This document shows positions 1-9,953 of a stretch of 64,000 nucleotides of DNA, piece by piece; position 1 is the first letter of the stretch; the number at the start of each line of letters is the position of its first letter. The notes under the pieces were generated by a model, which had not been told where the DNA came from, did no database searches, and was given only the letters and a program-made list of their open reading frames with translations. Source of the stretch: Gymnopus androsaceus JB14 (lineage: Eukaryota > Basidiomycota > Agaricomycetes > Agaricales > Omphalotaceae); contig ML769392.1 of NCBI GenBank assembly GCA_009733575.1, positions 1 to 64,000 of the forward strand, read 5' to 3'. Made by a program: the position numbers and the translations under genes.

Positions 1-221
1 GGAAAGGGAGGAAACTATGGTGGTCACCGTGGAGGCCAAGGAGACAAGGGCCATGGTCGCTACCCTCGCGACGATGAAGCCGAAGGTATGTATTTCGCCT
101 ATTTTGGAAAAGCAATAGCTGAGCGAGAGTCATAGAGGGGTATGGAAAGGGAGGAAACTATGGCGGAAAGGGAGGAAACGGTCACCGTGGAGGACAAGGT
201 CACGGATACGGCGGCTACTGA
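1..221 (+). CDS. Glycine-rich protein, C-terminal end (5' truncated)
   Basis: This is the last part of a gene whose start lies before the window. Frame 1 reads from base 1 through Gly/His/Arg/Asn-rich sequence to base 85. A 50-bp intron follows (GTATGT at 86, ending CATAG at 135), and the frame resumes at 136 and stops with TGA at 219-221. The last residues are GGQGHGYGGY. The unit encoding GKGGNYGG followed by HRGGQG occurs in both exons with small changes, so the coding region is an internal low-complexity repeat. Glycine-rich ends of this kind occur in RNA-binding and cell-surface proteins, and the visible part cannot decide between them. No domain can be named. Confidence 0.55.
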
Positions 222-892
222 GCTAAATCTCCGAACCAAATCCCAGTCCTTGCTCTTGCTTTGGTTTTCCCCTCGAATATTCGAATTGTGTACTATTAGT
301 GGTTTGTTAATATTGCCCAGAAAGTAGGATATATCTTGAAAAGAAAACACGAATGTCATTTATTTTGTTCACTTGGGTAATCAGGAGAAAGAATTATTCC
401 AATGGCAACAATGGAATCGCAGTTTCTTGGAGTCTCTTGGAAGAAATTAATACGTCGATCTTGAATGCATACATGCAATATACGTCGAAGATGAGGTCGA
501 AATTTCAGCGGTATTTCGACCCAATTGAGACGATTATCCAGTGGGCCTGAGCGGATATCATACTAAAGGTATGGGTCGAAAGTATTTTCACACATAGCAA
601 CAACAATTGAAGACACGGAATGTTGCGTGGACTCTTGATATTGTTGGCGAAAAGGAAGAATCAAATAGCGCTCTACGAGCGCCGCTGCGGTAATCGCAAA
701 ATCACAATTGGACTTCAGATACCCCAAGTACAATTCTACATAAGTATGTCAAGTCAAGTGTCCAGTACAGTCCATTGTAATGCAAAGTGAAAGCAAGTAA
801 CAGTTTGTGAGTCCGTGAACCATAATCTTTCGAGGGCGTTGAATGATTAAATAGATATCCGAGTGTAGCACGAACTAGACCTCCACCAGCTA
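222..892. other. Intergenic stretch, no gene seen
   Basis: About 670 bp between the glycine-rich gene and the 3' end of the cerato-platanin gene. The open frames are short with no recognisable product. It probably holds the 3' untranslated regions of both flanking genes. Confidence 0.5.
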
Positions 893-1425
893 TTACAAAC
901 CACAGTTGGAGGCGTCGACCTGCGTAGACGTAACGGTGACTGCACCAAGTTCTACTGCAAGTCCACCTGTTAAAGTGTTCATAGCCTCCTCGGAAAGGTT
1001 GATGAGCCCACTTCCAGCATGATCAATGGCGAGGGCGTATAAAGGCGCAGAGTCGCCCCAGACAATCTCCCAGCAGGTGCCACAGTTAGGTGAATTAAAT
1101 CCCGCGACTGCACCTACATGCACAATGTCGTATCATCAGTAGATAACTGGCTGTAGTAGAGAATAACTACTTACCGAACGCTCCTATGTTAGGAAATGAA
1201 GGGAGGGAGTTGAAGGTAGTAAAACCTGCTCCTATGTTAGGGAATGAAGGGAGGGAGCTGAATAGTAGAAACTTTACCTTTAGTGAGGAGGCCATTTACA
1301 CCGTCAGAGCATGCCACAACGTCAAGGGACTCGCTTCCATCGTCGTAAATCGTGTCGTACTGAAGGGTGTCGGCGACAGCAGAGGCAGCGACAGCGGCAG
1401 AAACGAAGAGGGAGAGGAGCTTCAT
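893..1425 (-). CDS. Cerato-platanin family secreted protein
   Basis: Small secreted cysteine-containing protein of the cerato-platanin family (expansin-like double-psi barrel; fungal surface and apoplast proteins known as elicitors). Exons on the minus strand are 1425-1278, 1231-1175 and 1113-893, giving about 140 residues, the usual family length. The start at 1425 opens a signal peptide (MKLLSLFVSAAVAASAVA). Family landmarks are QYDTIYDDGSESL, ACSDGVNGLLTKG, FNSLPSFPNIG, CGTCWE, ALAIDHAGSG and a C-terminal ASNCGL, so the four expected cysteines are present. Intron 1 (46 bp) is itself a degenerate copy of the start of exon 2 (see the repeat entry). An ATG ten codons upstream (1455) is in frame, but it would put a charge-poor extension before a good signal peptide. 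Confidence 0.9.
1180..1279 (-). repeat. 48-bp tandem duplication inside the cerato-platanin gene, one copy now intron
   Basis: Two adjacent direct copies, 1180-1227 and 1228-about 1279, share a long near-identical core (GCTCCTATGTTAGG.AATGAA and what follows). On the coding strand the upstream copy supplies intron 1 (donor GTAAAG at 1277, acceptor CATAG at 1236-1232). The downstream copy encodes FTTFNSLPSFPNIGA of exon 2. The same CATAG recurs 48 bp further on, so a second acceptor in the same reading phase exists at 1183. Confidence 0.85.
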
Positions 1426-1918
1426 AGTCAAGATGATAGAAGGAAGAAACACCAAGGAAGATGCTGAAGATCTTTGACCTCCTCAACCTCGCTTATAAAG
1501 GATAACAGCCGGACACATATGACCGCGAGTGTTCATGTGCTCTGTAAACCTGCTGCACACTTGCTCCGATTTCCTCTCGCACATAGGAGAAGTCTTGCCG
1601 CTAAGAAGCTCGGCTGTCATTGAGCGGTAAAGAAACCAAGAAGAACGGCGAGAAAACGCCAGTGGCTAAAAGTCTCATATAATAATGACTCTGAGGCCTT
1701 GAAGCCCGTCGGGGATTTTTGGAGTTCGGAACTTCCCCCAAAGGAGATTGAATGACGTGGTTTATTGATTTCGGAATAAGTTGAATACAATCTAAAGTCT
1801 ACAAGCATCGTAATTTATTCGTTAGTCGGTTCGTTAATTCGGGCTTGGCACAGTCAGCCGACTGGATCAGATGAACGAGATTGCACGAACTCACCTTATC
1901 CTATACAGTTGTCAGTGC
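1426..1918. promoter_or_regulatory. Upstream region of cerato-platanin; tail of carboxypeptidase gene
   Basis: About 490 bp. The part next to 1425 is the promoter and 5' UTR of the cerato-platanin gene. The distal part is the 3' flank of the carboxypeptidase gene. No specific binding site could be identified by eye, and there is no credible additional coding region. Confidence 0.4.
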
Positions 1919-4057
1919 TCAGTCCTGGTCTACAAGAGATAAGGGGGAATCCATTATCCATCGTGTAATAAGATCCTGGAATATAATAACGTTTAGCGTT
2001 CGCAGAACCTTGACGGAGAAAGCACTCACCAGCGCCGCCTCAGGTTGGTCGTACGGAACCATATGGCTACACCCATGTCAGATCCAGCATTCAAAGGCGA
2101 ATAGTTGTTGTACATACCCAGCTTCGTAAACGGTCACAAAGGATATATTGCCGGCAGTAAAACCGCCACCCCCGCTGGAACGGACGGTCCCCGCTAGTCT
2201 ACCGCCCTCAAGGGTAATCCATGGGATGGATTTCGCAGTAGTGAAGTCTTTGTGGAACTTGGTATCAAGCTCCTCGACCCATCGTTCGTTACCCTGCAGG
2301 ACAGTTTAGCTATATAGCTGTACAAGGTAGAACTGACCACAGCTTACAATGAAGTTGCACATCATGTCTGGAATGAGTATTAGAGACGTTAGACACATTC
2401 GAAAACATGAACCTACGAACCGGCGTTACCAGCATACACGAGGAGACGAATGCCATCGTTGATGAGTTCTGGAAGAAGGGGAGCGGAATTGCGAGCGCCG
2501 TCACCTTGCAAGGTAAACGCTTGGTTGACTTCCATGTTGCAGTTTTGGAATTCGATATTAGGATTAACGCCGAGGGCTACCTTATTCTTGGGGTCGTTCA
2601 TCCAAACTGCAACATGGTCCATTTCCGGGTAGCAAAGGTCTCCATCTTTGGACCGGTCACATTTTCGACGGACATCATATGGATTGAGTCCCAGTTCTAA
2701 ATGGAAGAGAATGAACAACGACAAGGGAATGTCAAAAGGAGAAAATCCTACGCATGAGAGGACCGAAAAGTTGTGAGTTACAATACATGAGCGCAGGGGC
2801 GCAGGTGAACCGGGAGTTGAACGTATAGCACGATTGGATAAGCCTGGACATATTATAAGTATAATATCTTCGTCGTAAATGATTCTATGTACCTCTGGCA
2901 GGTCGGGATTTTGGTACGCAAAGCCTCACATTGAGGACCATCGGGGTCATCGTACACAGCGTACGGACTTTCGCAAGCCCAGTCAGCTATAGAACCCATC
3001 TGGATATAAGGGTTCGTAAGGCCATTAGCCAAAATAACGGATGCCAAGTTGATTATCTTGAGCTGTGAAGAGCCAGAAGCCAAAGAGAGTTCCTTATTCT
3101 GCTTGTAGATGACGTTTGCTATGTGCGGGGCGTAGGTCCCTCCTATTACCAAGGAGTAAGTCCTCAATGAAGTACTCAAGAAGAACTGGACATACCATAG
3201 CTCTCAGCAGCGAGATGGAACGGAAGAGTGGAGTATTCAGGGAACTTCAAGAAGAAAAGTTCGAGGAATGCATACACATCCTTTCCTGCGACTGGACTTG
3301 TGTTTACGGAATTACCATTGTCTGTATAAGAATACCCGACTTCAACGGGTTGGTCGAGGAAGATCATGTTTGCGTTCTTGTTCCAACTATGAGGATTCAC
3401 GGTAGTGTTCTTGCCTTCGTCACTGATGCTACATGGGCCAAGTTCAAATAGTAATCCGGTAGAGCTTGAGCAGAAAGAGGGTTTGTATGTAACACCATCG
3501 GTGAAGTGATAACATGGACTTGCCTGCTGCAACCTGGGCCACCATTTAACCACATGACAAGAGGAGCATCCTTGGGCGAGTTTCTCGATTCAAAGAACCT
3601 GACATAAAATAAACACGGCAGTCTGAACTAAAAGGAAATGGACTTACCAGAAGAAGAGATGTTTGCCATCCTCGATATCCAGATATCCCGAATACTGTTT
3701 GACTGAAGGGTCACATAGCGATGGCTCCGTCAATCTCAGTTGTTGGTCGAGTTCGGGATGGGAGACGAGCTCGTCTGGAAGAAATTCGGGTCAATTTTGA
3801 CCGCAGGACAGAATGAAGCACTTACAGAGAAGATCGTTCTTCTTAATGAATTCTTTGCCATCATGATACCATTGTTCCATCTCTTTCTTTCCTCGGAGAA
3901 TGGCCTTCTTGGCATCGCTCAGAAACTGATTGGCAACGTTCTTCACTGCGGTTTTGTCGACGAGTAAATGATTATCGCTGAGAATGACCTGCTCAGGGCT
4001 AGGAGAAGCGAGAACATGCGAAAGAGACAAAAAGGATAGTAGCCAGAAACTCTTCAT
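1919..4057 (-). CDS. Serine carboxypeptidase, S10 family (carboxypeptidase Y-like)
   Basis: Vacuolar or secreted peptidase that removes C-terminal residues. The start at 4057 gives a signal peptide ([17 protein letters not shown]) and a pro-region, then the mature domain beginning near [20 protein letters not shown]. The substrate-binding motif NGGPGCSSSTG, the catalytic serine in AESYGGTYAPH, the catalytic aspartate in YAGNADMMCNF and the catalytic histidine in [13 protein letters not shown] are all present and in order. The protein ends [17 protein letters not shown] with TGA at 1921-1919. I count about ten short introns, and every join I checked keeps frame. One intron starts with GC (3523-3522) rather than GT, right after GGPGCS. 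The usual glycine before ESYxG is alanine here. Total length is about 520 residues, as in carboxypeptidase Y. Confidence 0.92.
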
Positions 4058-4294
4058 GGTAGTTCAGTTGCTAGGACAGGACTGTCCCGAAATGGCAGCA
4101 AACGTCCGCGGCCGGCCCGTTCCGGCAACGGCGGCCGTTACATGTGTTATCATCGATTTCGCTCATAACCTTTGTGTGCTGGCTTTTACCACCCCACCCC
4201 AGTAACCCCACAGTCATTGCGTATGCGTTGAACCTCGTTATTTCCTTTCACATAATTCCACTCGATATTGCTCGACCACGAGAGAACGACAATC
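4058..4294. promoter_or_regulatory. Shared upstream region of carboxypeptidase and membrane-protein genes
   Basis: 237 bp between two divergent start codons. It contains a GC-rich stretch around 4105-4140 (CGCGGCCGGCC and GGCGGCC) and CCACCCC at 4191. No TATA box is obvious at the expected distance on either side. Confidence 0.4.
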
Positions 4295-5127
4295 ATGGGT
4301 CTTTTAGGAATTGGAATATCAGGTGCAAACATGGTATCGAGGAATGTTCTGCTAGAGGAACGCGGTGAACCGAAAATCGGTGGTTCTGTTGGCGGTAAAC
4401 CCCAATATTTTATCATGTTTTTGTTTCCGTTTTCATCTCGTTTTTAGGATTTATCGCCTTGGTGGTCTGTCTGATTCTTGTCATTATTGTGGCATGCACC
4501 GCTATAATATTTCTCCTCCGACACGACTCTTCAGAGGCTGGGCAAGGGACTCGACGTCAGCGTCGTTATCACCATCAGCCCGACTTGTCCTCATCATCCT
4601 ATACTTATGATCCCTCGAGCTCGCCTTCAAAGTCTTGGTTTGCTTCATTGCAAGGCATGTTCACAGGTGCTGCAGGATCAGTCAGATACAATGCTGCACG
4701 CAGAATGAAAAATCGAGATGGTTGGTTGCAAGCGACCGGTGACGAATGGGACGATTCGCATGATGAACGGCTTAGGAACATGGGCAATCCGCAATACATG
4801 GCCTATTCACCTGCGCTGGATCCTCCCTTCCGTCCGCCGGGTATAACCACTACGGAATCGACTTCGAGCGTTCATTTCGAGCCACAGAGCGATTCTCGAA
4901 TTCCGAATCGATTTGCGTCGTCGGCAGAATCGCCAACCTCCTCCGTTCACAGTCTACCGCCCGTCGAAATTCCGATACCACGCTCCGCTTCCCCCGAGGC
5001 CATGTCAGTACCTCAGGCCCCTCCTTCTGCCCATATCGAACGGGAGAACAGCTCCAGCGAAAGAAAAGATTCTGCGCAATCTGACATTTCTACCAGAACG
5101 GGCACTAAATTTATCGAAGGATTATAG
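4295..5127 (+). CDS. Single-pass membrane protein, Ser/Pro-rich tail (unrecognised)
   Basis: Two exons, 4295-4394 and 4448-5127, separated by a 53-bp intron (GTAAAC to TTTTTAG). The joined protein starts MGLLGIGISGANMV. About 34 residues in, it has one strongly hydrophobic span (FIALVVCLILVIIVACTAII) followed by LLRHD, as expected of a single transmembrane helix with a polar tail. The rest, about 200 residues, is rich in Ser, Pro, Arg and Gln and probably disordered, apart from a segment around WFASLQGMFTGAAGSVRYNA. I do not recognise the family. It lies divergent from the carboxypeptidase gene, with 237 bp between starts, so the two may share a promoter region. Confidence 0.75.
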
Positions 5128-5465
5128 TGGATGCATGCATGCTAGGATGCAGTTGATCAATTTTAAAAACTGGTATATCACACTCAATTTTGTCCCTTCA
5201 ATGATCACCTTACAACCATTTATCTAATGACACTTTCCTCTGAACACCTTTTTTTTTTGTTACTTTGGTTTCTTTCTTGATAGGAATTTTGCTGTATACA
5301 TATGTATGTACGTATCTGTAATCTCTTGTAATATCATGGACGGATTTGCCGTCGCTTCTGCCACTAGTACTACTTAGGGGCAGCGGTCAAAGCTGGTCAT
5401 ATCAACCCACGTGGCAAGTCAGATCACGGCCAACCTTTCCACATCGAAAGATTGCTACCCACTAC

Positions 5466-5590
5466 AGTTGAATATCTCATATGGAATATGTTTGGGGAGC
5501 CCAAAAATGTATTCCATATGATATACAGATTTGAGGGGAATTTGGCATTTTGTACTGTCAAAATCACATTCCATATGAGGTATTCTACTC
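5466..5590. repeat. Nested palindrome built on a CATATGGAAT core
   Basis: Arm 5477-5496 (TCATATGGAATA..TTTGGG) pairs with 5500-5521 around a 3-base loop. A third, outer copy at about 5567-5587 pairs with about 5468-5490 (GAATA.CTCATATGGAAT.TG). The whole is about 125 bp and could be a small foldback MITE or its remnant. No clear target duplication was found. Confidence 0.6.
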
Positions 5591-6766
5591 TACTTGGTGC
5601 TGACTGCAATTTGTAACCATTGCAGCCCCCATGCAGCCCAATGGAACCAATAGACTGATGAGAATTTTGATCTCTGGAAACAAACATGGGCCTCAAATCT
5701 AAGCTCACCCCACCTCAGGAGTTGCTTGGGTCCATACAAAGAGAATTTTGTTTTTTGTTCCAGTCTTATTACGCATATACATACTACCTGTAAATCATCA
5801 CTGCTGAGGAGTTCTGATGTACTTAGATTTATGTCGATCCAGCTTTATCGTTTGAAATTTGAAGGCTGAAAAATTCCAGAGTCCCGCCTAGTACGGACTC
5901 AGTTTTGTCAAGTCTATGTCTTCAAGCTCCCCAAGAACTCTATCGCTGCCATATTAGACTCGCGGCGCCAGTTCCGTTCGGTATCCGCCAATTTGAAATC
6001 AGCTGTCAACAGCTGAGACGGCTACCGAAGGACTGGAACCACTTGCAGTCACTAATAGGGTCACAAATTGAATGAAGATAACAGACATAAATGAGAACGT
6101 GACGACTACTGCCATATCACTAGTGCTGATTGAGGAAACAGGAAGAAACACAACTCAATTACTTAGAATATCAGGGTACTGTAATTAATGTCTGGAGGTA
6201 CCGTCCCTGCGGCTGAAACACGAGGCAGCATTAGCTCGACTATACAACTATATCATACAATCGGAGCTCGTCGCTTCATAGGGTTCTGTTGTTATTGATT
6301 TCGCAGAATACACCCTATTGGCTCTTATTCGTCTTATTGTCTGACGCTTCCGCTGTTATCAAACGTGTTCTCATGAGCGCGCATCTGAATTGAACCGATT
6401 TCTGATTTCCTACCCCGCCAACCGCCGGCGCGTACACGCGAACAGAATACCACGCCCGGAACTACCTGGAATGCAGCTCAAATCGTGTTTTCAAGTCTGT
6501 CCCGACCGTCCCATCGCAAGTCCCGACCAACTAGCGTCTTCACCGACTCTAAAGTAGTGCTATGCACTTCGAACTTGAAATCCGTTCTGCGATCAAGCCA
6601 CCAAACCAGGGTCCGGGGGGCCCTAACCCGCTCATTCGCATCCATGTGGCTTACCGGCGGAACTTGGTCGGATAATAACTTTTTTCGAGGAACATGTACC
6701 ATAGTCTCAAAGACCCAAAATTTCAGGCCCTGGTATCTTATTAGTTGCCTATGCAAGCAATGTGCA

Positions 6767-6821
6767 AGTCACCAAAGCTACTCCTCAACTGTCATGAGCC
6801 TAAAGCTTAATTTTGGTGACT
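6767..6821. repeat. Short inverted repeat (AGTCACCAAA / TTTGGTGACT)
   Basis: A perfect 10-bp pair spaced by about 35 bp, extended weakly by GCAAG on the outer sides. No associated gene. Confidence 0.5.
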
Positions 6822-7128
6822 GTTTGCAAGTAACTCCGGGTGAATACTTAGTGTATAGACTCGAATAAAGGCGCTGAGTTTGGTGGTATGTACATGGCAG
6901 TCTTGTCCGAGTCGGTATACCGACCAATAATTAAGCTAGTTTGAAAGTGAGACTTGGCTTGACAAGAGTCGAATTTCCTGCAATTCTCCAATCAGATGTG
7001 TACATGTTAGTTTTTCTTTTCTTTCTCTTTGACATGTCCTATTCTGGCCTTCCACATGGCCTAACAAGAATCGCGATCGAGGTTGAATCGGGGGATATAT
7101 CAGGTTTGATAGGCCCATAGGGTTAGTC

Positions 7129-8153
7129 TAGGTTCGGATCAAGCCCCGATCACTCCGCATCCCTTTTGGGATCTTTTTTGGTGAACAAACAAAGCTTCGT
7201 AGAAGGGGCTTGCATCAAACTCCGAAATCAAGGGGGGTAGTTGTCGCTCGCCTCGAGCTCGCACTTCTCACTTTTTTCACTAGCTTTTGGTGAGTAATCT
7301 GCTCTTTTAGATCAGTACAATCCACTGACACCTCAACTTCATTTGTAGGTTATATATAACTTATTTTATAATGTCATATTTCCACCTTGTAGAATGTGGA
7401 ATTCGCGCATTGAAGTGTCGCGATTTTGAGAAAGTTGTCTAGGTGAGTCTTCAAGCTCTTCTCAAATGATTCCAAGGATATAATCAAACATGTCTAGCAC
7501 TTTTTATACCCCCCATTTGTCCCATACATGCTTGTTGTAGCTCAACAGTACCAGAAGCTACGCCACACAATGGCTTTGACTCACAAACCTCTTGACCCGA
7601 CTCAACCTCGATACAACTTGAAGGTGTGCCACAGATACATGCAACCATTTGGAATGCACTGAGCTATATTTTAGCCCATTTCGGCTAGTCAACTTTGCAT
7701 TGGACACTGCTTGCTGCCTCTGGTGACACATGTGACTTCCGTGACATTAGCCCCTCGCTCGTCGAAATTCGAACGCGAGATGTGCTTCCCTGTCCGGGAC
7801 CTTAAACCACATCAGCAATAGGATCATAGGGACATTCTTAGTGTCCTCAACCACTAGTATCATTTCAGTATCAATTTATCTATGAAAACAAGCACTATTT
7901 TGTTTTCGGATGTGACGCAACTTACTCAATGCATAGCAAGTGAAGAAATTGATATATTAAGTTTCTAAGTACCGGGGGGCCTTCAGATGCATCTCAGGTA
8001 GATACTTACTCTATATAAGTAAAGGGAATACGAAGTATATATTGGGTTATTGAGGGTTGATTCACCCCCTCTTATTACGGAGTTTGTTACAAGCCCCTTC
8101 TGACGAAGGATCACCCGTTACCGGGCCGGAGCAAAGGGCTTGCTCCGAACCTG
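7129..8153. mobile_element. Non-autonomous hAT-like DNA transposon (MITE), 1,025 bp
   Basis: Terminal inverted repeats: the left end, 7129-7237, matches the reverse complement of the right end, 8064-8153. The outer 18 bases read (T/C)AGGTTCGGA.CAAGCC at both ends. The inner block CTTCGT.AGAAGGGGCTTG, followed by CAAACTCCG and a G-run, matches almost completely, while the middle of the two arms has diverged and differs in length. The element is flanked by the direct repeat GGGTTAGTC, at 7120-7128 and 8154-8162. That 8-9-bp target duplication and the CAGG-type end fit the hAT superfamily, which makes 8-bp duplications. The interior has no transposase-like reading frame, so it would have to be moved by an enzyme encoded elsewhere. 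The left terminal T replaces an expected C. Confidence 0.85.
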
Positions 8154-8162
8154 GGGTTAGTC

Positions 8163-8283
8163 GAGCCTTAAGAGGAAGGAAATCGAAGATTTAAATCGTC
8201 AATCGAACGACCATACTTCTCCTCTGTTCTCCAGCTCCAGCTAGCCCAAGCTCTACGTTCCCTATTTATTAGCTTGAGCTCAA
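8163..8283 (+). promoter_or_regulatory. Proximal promoter / 5' UTR of the HMG-box gene
   Basis: The 121 bp between the MITE's right target duplication and the ATG at 8284. It includes a pyrimidine-rich stretch (TTCTCCTCTGTTCTCC, about 8216-8231) of the kind common before fungal starts. Anything further upstream in the promoter lies inside the transposon. Confidence 0.5.
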
Positions 8284-9604
8284 ATGCCTCGTGTCTTCGG
8301 CTGGGGGCCAAGCCAGCAAGATGAGGAAGCTGACGTTCATAGGCCTAAAATCATCACGTTCTCTGTCAAATCGGAGAGCTCCGATAAAAGCTCAACGAAT
8401 TCACCGCCCTCCCACATTGAAGACGAGGAAGAAGGTCGCCGTCGTCCCAGGAAAGGCGACCCAGACTTTGTACCCCGTCCGAAAAATTCGTTCTTCATCT
8501 TCCGCAATCAATACGTGAGGCAGAATGCCCGCCGCCCCAACGCTGTCAAAGCTCGATACTCATCCCTGTGCACAGATAGGTCCATGTCCAAACGAGCAAG
8601 AGATGCATGGCGTGCACTTTCTCAAAGTGAACGCAATCACTTCAAGGCTCTTGCCGAAGTGGAGAAACACGAGCACGCACAGGCTCATCCTGGATACCGT
8701 TTTCGACCCGCGAAGCGCGCTCGCGTCTCCCCAAAAGCAGAAAGGGCTTCTCTTTCCCATCCCACAGTCCCCGACAGTCCATACCAATCTAACATTGGTG
8801 CGGAAGATATGCCCCGAGCATTCAAGCCCAGGTCCTCTTCTGTTCCGTTGCACGTCCCAGCTGTCCATCCTCCCTTCTTGATTCAACAAGAGGAAAGGCT
8901 CGGAGTCCGCCGTCCAAGATCTTATACTACCGGCGCCCAATCCTCGTCTCTAATCCCGTCAGCAAAGACATATAGTGGTGCAGAGTTGGAGCTGGACTAT
9001 TCAGCAAACTCCGAGGCAAGCCCTTCTCTTTTCGTTTTATAAGATTCGCATGACTCACCTGTATCCTTAGTTTTCTCTGGCTTACGGACCTCCTAGCCCC
9101 AGTACTATATTCCCTTCAAGTTATCCCTCTCCGAGTCTCTCCGCGACGAATTCTTCATCGCTTGCGGGTTGGAATGGCGAACTGTTGACACCACCTTTGT
9201 CGCGCACTCCTTCGTATCCAATGTCAGCGACATCAACGCTGTCTTCTTGGACATCGTTCCCTCTATCGAATGCTCATCTTGACGGCTATCAACACCAGCA
9301 GATCATGTTCAGCGATGAGCCTCAAGCAGAGCAGTTCTACGCCGGAGACTACTCCGGAATGAAACATTCTGCCGCTCCTCCCGTTTACTGGTGCCCCCAG
9401 ACATGTCACGAAGCATTTAGCCCTATGAAGGGGGATCATGCTTCCTATGATTTCACGGAAGCGAATGCACTCACCAACTACCACCTTGGATTGACAGCCG
9501 AAGTCTCACCTCAAGGAAAGTACATTCCTTTTGATATGGCCATTGCCGATGAGCAACGAGTTTACGAAGAGTATACCCATGGCCAGTACGAATTTTCCCG
9601 CTGA
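8284..9604 (+). CDS. HMG-box (MATA_HMG-type) transcription factor
   Basis: DNA-binding regulator with one HMG box at about residues 60-135. The box opens DFVPRPKNSFFIFRNQYV and continues RSMSKRARDAWRALS and FKALAEVEKHEHAQAHPGYR, then the basic run RFRPAKRARVSPK (likely nuclear signal). This is the sequence-specific MATA/Ste11/Prf1 type, which in fungi often controls mating, fruiting or the cell cycle. A Ser/Pro-rich low-complexity region follows. One intron joins exon 1 to exon 2. The best donor is a GC site (GAG|GCAAGC at 9015/9016) with acceptor TTAG ending at 9068; a GT donor at 9036 would also keep frame and add six residues. Exon 2 ends at TGA 9602-9604, giving about 430 residues. The family is clear but the ortholog is not. 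Confidence 0.85.
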
Positions 9605-9953
9605 ACTACTGCCGGACGTTCTTTATTTTATTATACATATACTGTAGCTTTACCTTGCTTGACACCTTCACTGTAGCAATTTATCTTTAGCTGTATATTC
9701 TCGTAGTATATTATATACTCACCTTCGTTGTACTTAACACGTTATCTAGTTCTTCCTATATATTTTTTAGAAAAAGAATCTTCATCTTGTTTAGTGGCGA
9801 TGAGAGAACTTCGGAGGAGACCAAATGAGATTAGTAACTGATAGGTTGTGATTCAGAGTCAAAAGTAATACAACAGTTGTGAATCTGAAAATAATATATG
9901 AGAAGTCACAGCATAGTGAGGATGTATATAACTGTACTCACAGACGAAGACAA
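9605..9953. terminator. 3' flanks of two convergent genes
   Basis: About 350 bp, AT-rich, with TATATAT-like stretches near 9630-9650 and 9700-9720 typical of fungal polyadenylation regions. No coding potential seen. Confidence 0.35.

Larger units (their letters stand above)
5128..7119. other. Gene-poor region with hairpins, no gene supported
   Basis: About 2 kb without a recognisable protein. Frames of 92-127 codons around 6478-6868 overlap each other on opposite strands, carry no domain I recognise and look like chance. A T-run at about 5250 is in the 3' flank of the membrane-protein gene. Two inverted repeats are listed separately. The base composition and the neighbouring MITE suggest a decayed, transposon-prone segment. 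Confidence 0.45.

Noticed and set aside
6478..6868. Two opposing open frames of 92 and 127 codons
   Set aside because: They overlap on opposite strands, neither has a recognisable domain or intron signals, and the region is repeat-rich.
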